8,012 nucleotides of DNA from Verrucomicrobiota bacterium (GTDB lineage: Bacteria > Verrucomicrobiota > Verrucomicrobiia > Chthoniobacterales > JAFAMB01), in NCBI GenBank assembly GCA_019236035.1, contig JAFAJU010000594.1, positions 1 through 8,012 of the forward strand, read 5' to 3'. Position 1 is the first letter of the stretch; each line of letters starts with the position of its first letter. The notes under the pieces were generated by a model, which had not been told where the DNA came from, searched no databases, and worked only from the letters and a program-made list of their open reading frames with translations. Position numbers and translations under genes: made by a program. Below, one piece after another: positions 6,386-8,012 of this stretch.

Positions 6386-6439
6386 AGAACGGCGTAAAGG
6401 CGGCAGGCGGCTCGCCGCCTGCCGCCTTTACGCCGTTCT
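6386..6439. terminator. Perfect 26-bp inverted repeat between convergent genes, likely bidirectional terminator
   Basis: The left arm (6386-6411) and right arm (6414-6439) are exact reverse complements, separated only by TC. The arms start AGAACGGCGTAAAGG and continue into a GGCGGC-rich core. The element begins two bases after the der stop and covers the last three sense codons (Arg-Thr-Ala) and TAA of the convergent DUF3445-like gene. There is no strong T tract on either side. Terminator function is inferred from its place between convergent genes; a dispersed palindromic repeat is the main alternative. Confidence 0.65.
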
Positions 6440-7294
6440 TAGTATTTCCAAAATCCGGTGCCGGCACCCGATCAGGCGTTTGTAGCGCAGCGTTTCCAAA
6501 GGCATGGTTTCCAGATTTTCCGCCAACAGTCGGGCTGCCTCCGGCACCCTACGAACAGAATCGAGCGCAACGTGATAGATCCGGATACCGAAGATTACCC
6601 GAAGCTCATCAAGCGCCATAAGCGCCTGCCATTCCACACGCAGAAAAGTCTCGGCTGGATCGCAATCCGATGCGATTTCGACGATGTCATCTCGCGGATG
6701 CTGATTCATTTGACTGGAACTCGTCAAACCCCAGTTCGTCCGCTGGTAGCATTCTTCCAGTCTTAGATCAGCAATAAAATGGGCCACCGCCGAGCCGAGC
6801 TGCAAATTCAATCCGGGTACCGGCGCATGCAGAATCGACACCGAGCTATGTTGTTTCTGCGTTAGACTCCAGCCCGTCGGGAAACAGACACATCCGCCCT
6901 TGACCTCGATGGACTTTCCGCGGTGCAACAAGACGAAATCTGGTTCCCAGATTTCGCCAAGTTGTCGAAACGTCTGCGCGTCGCTCACTTGCGCCCAAGA
7001 GCCGGCGAATCGTATCAGCGCGTCGATGTCCGCGCCGTTTGTCGGCTCACTCAGGAAGTCTTGTGAACGCGCGTCCAGTAAAACAGTCCGCTGTTGCAGC
7101 ATATCGGCTAACCCGAAATTCGAGAAGAATTCTTCGGGCCGCAGTCGTTTTAGCGCCATCCGGGCTCGGTAACCGCCGCGGCTGAACAGTCCTTCCAACG
7201 CCAGATCTTTGGGCAGACGCGTTGCTCCCCTCGGTTCCGTCGCACTCACTGCTAGTGTCCTGTCCCCGAAAATAGCATGCCTTTCGCCGCACAC
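6428..7294 (-). CDS. Haem-dependent oxidative N-demethylase alpha-subunit-like protein (DUF3445)
   Basis: This protein of up to 288 residues matches the DUF3445/HODM alpha-subunit pattern. It shows YRARMALKRL (42-51), WEPDFVLL (116-123), CVCFPTGWSLTQKQ (135-148), HAPVPGL (156-162), QRTNWGL (184-190), then LRVEWQALMALDELRVIFGIRIY (228-250). The characterised relative is the haem-binding subunit of an enzyme that oxidatively removes methyl groups from amines. The substrate here is unknown, and no partner flavin or iron-sulfur subunits are in view. The GTG at 7294 overlaps the stop of the SPFH gene by one base (TAGTG), suggesting coupling. A second GTG at 7249 follows AGGA by eight bases and would give 273 residues with the whole recognisable domain, so it is a fair alternative. 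The last codons and stop lie inside the long inverted repeat. Confidence 0.75.
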   Translation of the reverse strand: MCGERHAIFGDRTLAVSATEPRGATRLPKDLALEGLFSRGGYRARMALKRLRPEEFFSNFGLADMLQQRTVLLDARSQDFLSEPTNGADIDALIRFAGSWAQVSDAQTFRQLGEIWEPDFVLLHRGKSIEVKGGCVCFPTGWSLTQKQHSSVSILHAPVPGLNLQLGSAVAHFIADLRLEECYQRTNWGLTSSSQMNQHPRDDIVEIASDCDPAETFLRVEWQALMALDELRVIFGIRIYHVALDSVRRVPEAARLLAENLETMPLETLRYKRLIGCRHRILEILRTA

Positions 7295-8012
7295 TAGTTT
7301 GACGGTGGTAGCGGCGGTTTAGTTGCGCCGGCCTGGCTCAACTTCGAATCGACACCAGAAGCCAGCAGACCGACCAGCGTCTCATTGGCTTGATCCGGGA
7401 TAAGTGTAATCTCGGCGTTCGCTTTGATCAGTCGTTCGACCTCCAAAGTCTCAAAAACTGCATTCAAGACGTCAGGATCCTGTCCAATTTCTCGAAGCGC
7501 CTGGCCAATCATCTGCGGACGAACCGACCGAGCCTTCGCGAACTCTGTCGCGGCCTGTCGCTCCGCAGAGCTGGTAATAATGTCTACCTGGTTTGTTCCG
7601 GCCTGCCGGATAGCCGATGTCACTTGTCGCAACCGGTTCACCACTTTCTGTTCGATCTGGCGTATCATCAGACTATCCCGGAAATTTACTTTGCGAATGT
7701 AGATCGAGCCCAACTGGTAACCCCACTCCTCTGCTTTTGGTGACACCTCGCTCCGGACCGTGTGACTCATCGAATGACGGCTTTCGAGCATGTCGTGCAA
7801 CGGCAAGTTGCTTAGACAGCGAACGGTTGCGTTGGCCACATTGGCGCGCAAAGATCCCCGCGGATCAACATTCTTGAAGAGAAAATCGATCGGATGCTTT
7901 ACGCGCATTTCGTGCCAGACACCAACTCCCATCGGCGTGCCCTCTTCGGTATTCACAGGATTGCTCCGGAGGTACTCCTGATCCAGACGCGTGTCGATCT
8001 CGTGTACTCGTC
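7294..8012 (-). CDS. SPFH/band-7 domain protein, 5' end outside the window
   Basis: The frame stays open to the window edge (upstream residues read VHEIDTRLDQEYLRSNP), so the GTG at 7956 is an internal valine codon and at least 238 C-terminal residues are seen. The pattern is that of stomatin/prohibitin-like proteins: a DP (Val-Asp-Pro) segment, an LHDMLESRHSM helix, and WGYQLGSIYIRKVNF. A polar helical region with AERQAATEFAKARSVRP follows, then ITLIPDQ near the end and a Pro-rich tail. Such proteins are usually anchored in the membrane by an N-terminal segment and form large rings or scaffolds that organise membrane domains or proteases. The anchor would lie off the window. The stop codon overlaps the DUF3445-like start by one base, so the two genes form an operon. 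Confidence 0.85.
   Translation of the reverse strand, partial: RVHEIDTRLDQEYLRSNPVNTEEGTPMGVGVWHEMRVKHPIDFLFKNVDPRGSLRANVANATVRCLSNLPLHDMLESRHSMSHTVRSEVSPKAEEWGYQLGSIYIRKVNFRDSLMIRQIEQKVVNRLRQVTSAIRQAGTNQVDIITSSAERQAATEFAKARSVRPQMIGQALREIGQDPDVLNAVFETLEVERLIKANAEITLIPDQANETLVGLLASGVDSKLSQAGATKPPLPPSN

Noticed and set aside
7954..7956. GTG at 7956 as the start of the SPFH gene
   Set aside because: The frame is open to the window end and the upstream residues (VHEIDTR...) fit the band-7 domain, so this is an internal valine codon.

Overview
The window comes from a bacterial chromosome of moderate GC content. It is gene-dense, and most start codons lack a clear Shine-Dalgarno sequence. The gene content (CBS/DRTGG-type family II pyrophosphatase, a DUF4230-like protein next to pgsA and der, a haem-dependent N-demethylase-like protein, a band-7 protein) fits an environmental Gram-negative lineage such as Verrucomicrobiota or Acidobacteriota. 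That placement is a guess; nothing here fixes the taxonomy.

Left block, minus strand (113-3301): a manganese-dependent inorganic pyrophosphatase with regulatory CBS and DRTGG domains, then a polar amino-acid ABC permease, then its ATPase. The three genes overlap end to start (GTGA/TGATG junction and an 11-base overlap), so they look like one translationally coupled operon. No substrate-binding protein gene is visible; the operon may continue left of position 1.

Central divergent intergenic region (about 3302-3664): the richest non-coding part. It holds a good ribosome binding site for the pyrophosphatase, a candidate promoter whose -35 zone is replaced by a perfect 9-bp tandem repeat, and two GC-rich hairpins. 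A candidate rightward promoter follows, with a leader of about 107 nt ending in a long G:U-containing hairpin and a T5 tract just before the DUF4230-like gene. The leader looks like an attenuator or a small RNA.

Right block, plus strand (3665-6384): a membrane-anchored DUF4230-like protein, pgsA (phosphatidylglycerophosphate synthase) and der (double-GTPase ribosome assembly factor). A 22-bp hairpin fills the gap before pgsA, and its 3' arm ends on the A of the pgsA ATG.

Far right, minus strand (6428-8012): a band-7/SPFH protein, cut by the window edge, overlaps by one base the start of a HODM alpha-subunit-like (DUF3445) gene. This pair converges on der. A perfect 26-bp inverted repeat with a 2-base centre lies between them and contains the last codons and stop codon of the DUF3445-like gene. 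I see no transposase, CRISPR array, tRNA or rRNA, and no convincing new defence system. The most unusual material is the set of structured non-coding elements placed on gene boundaries.
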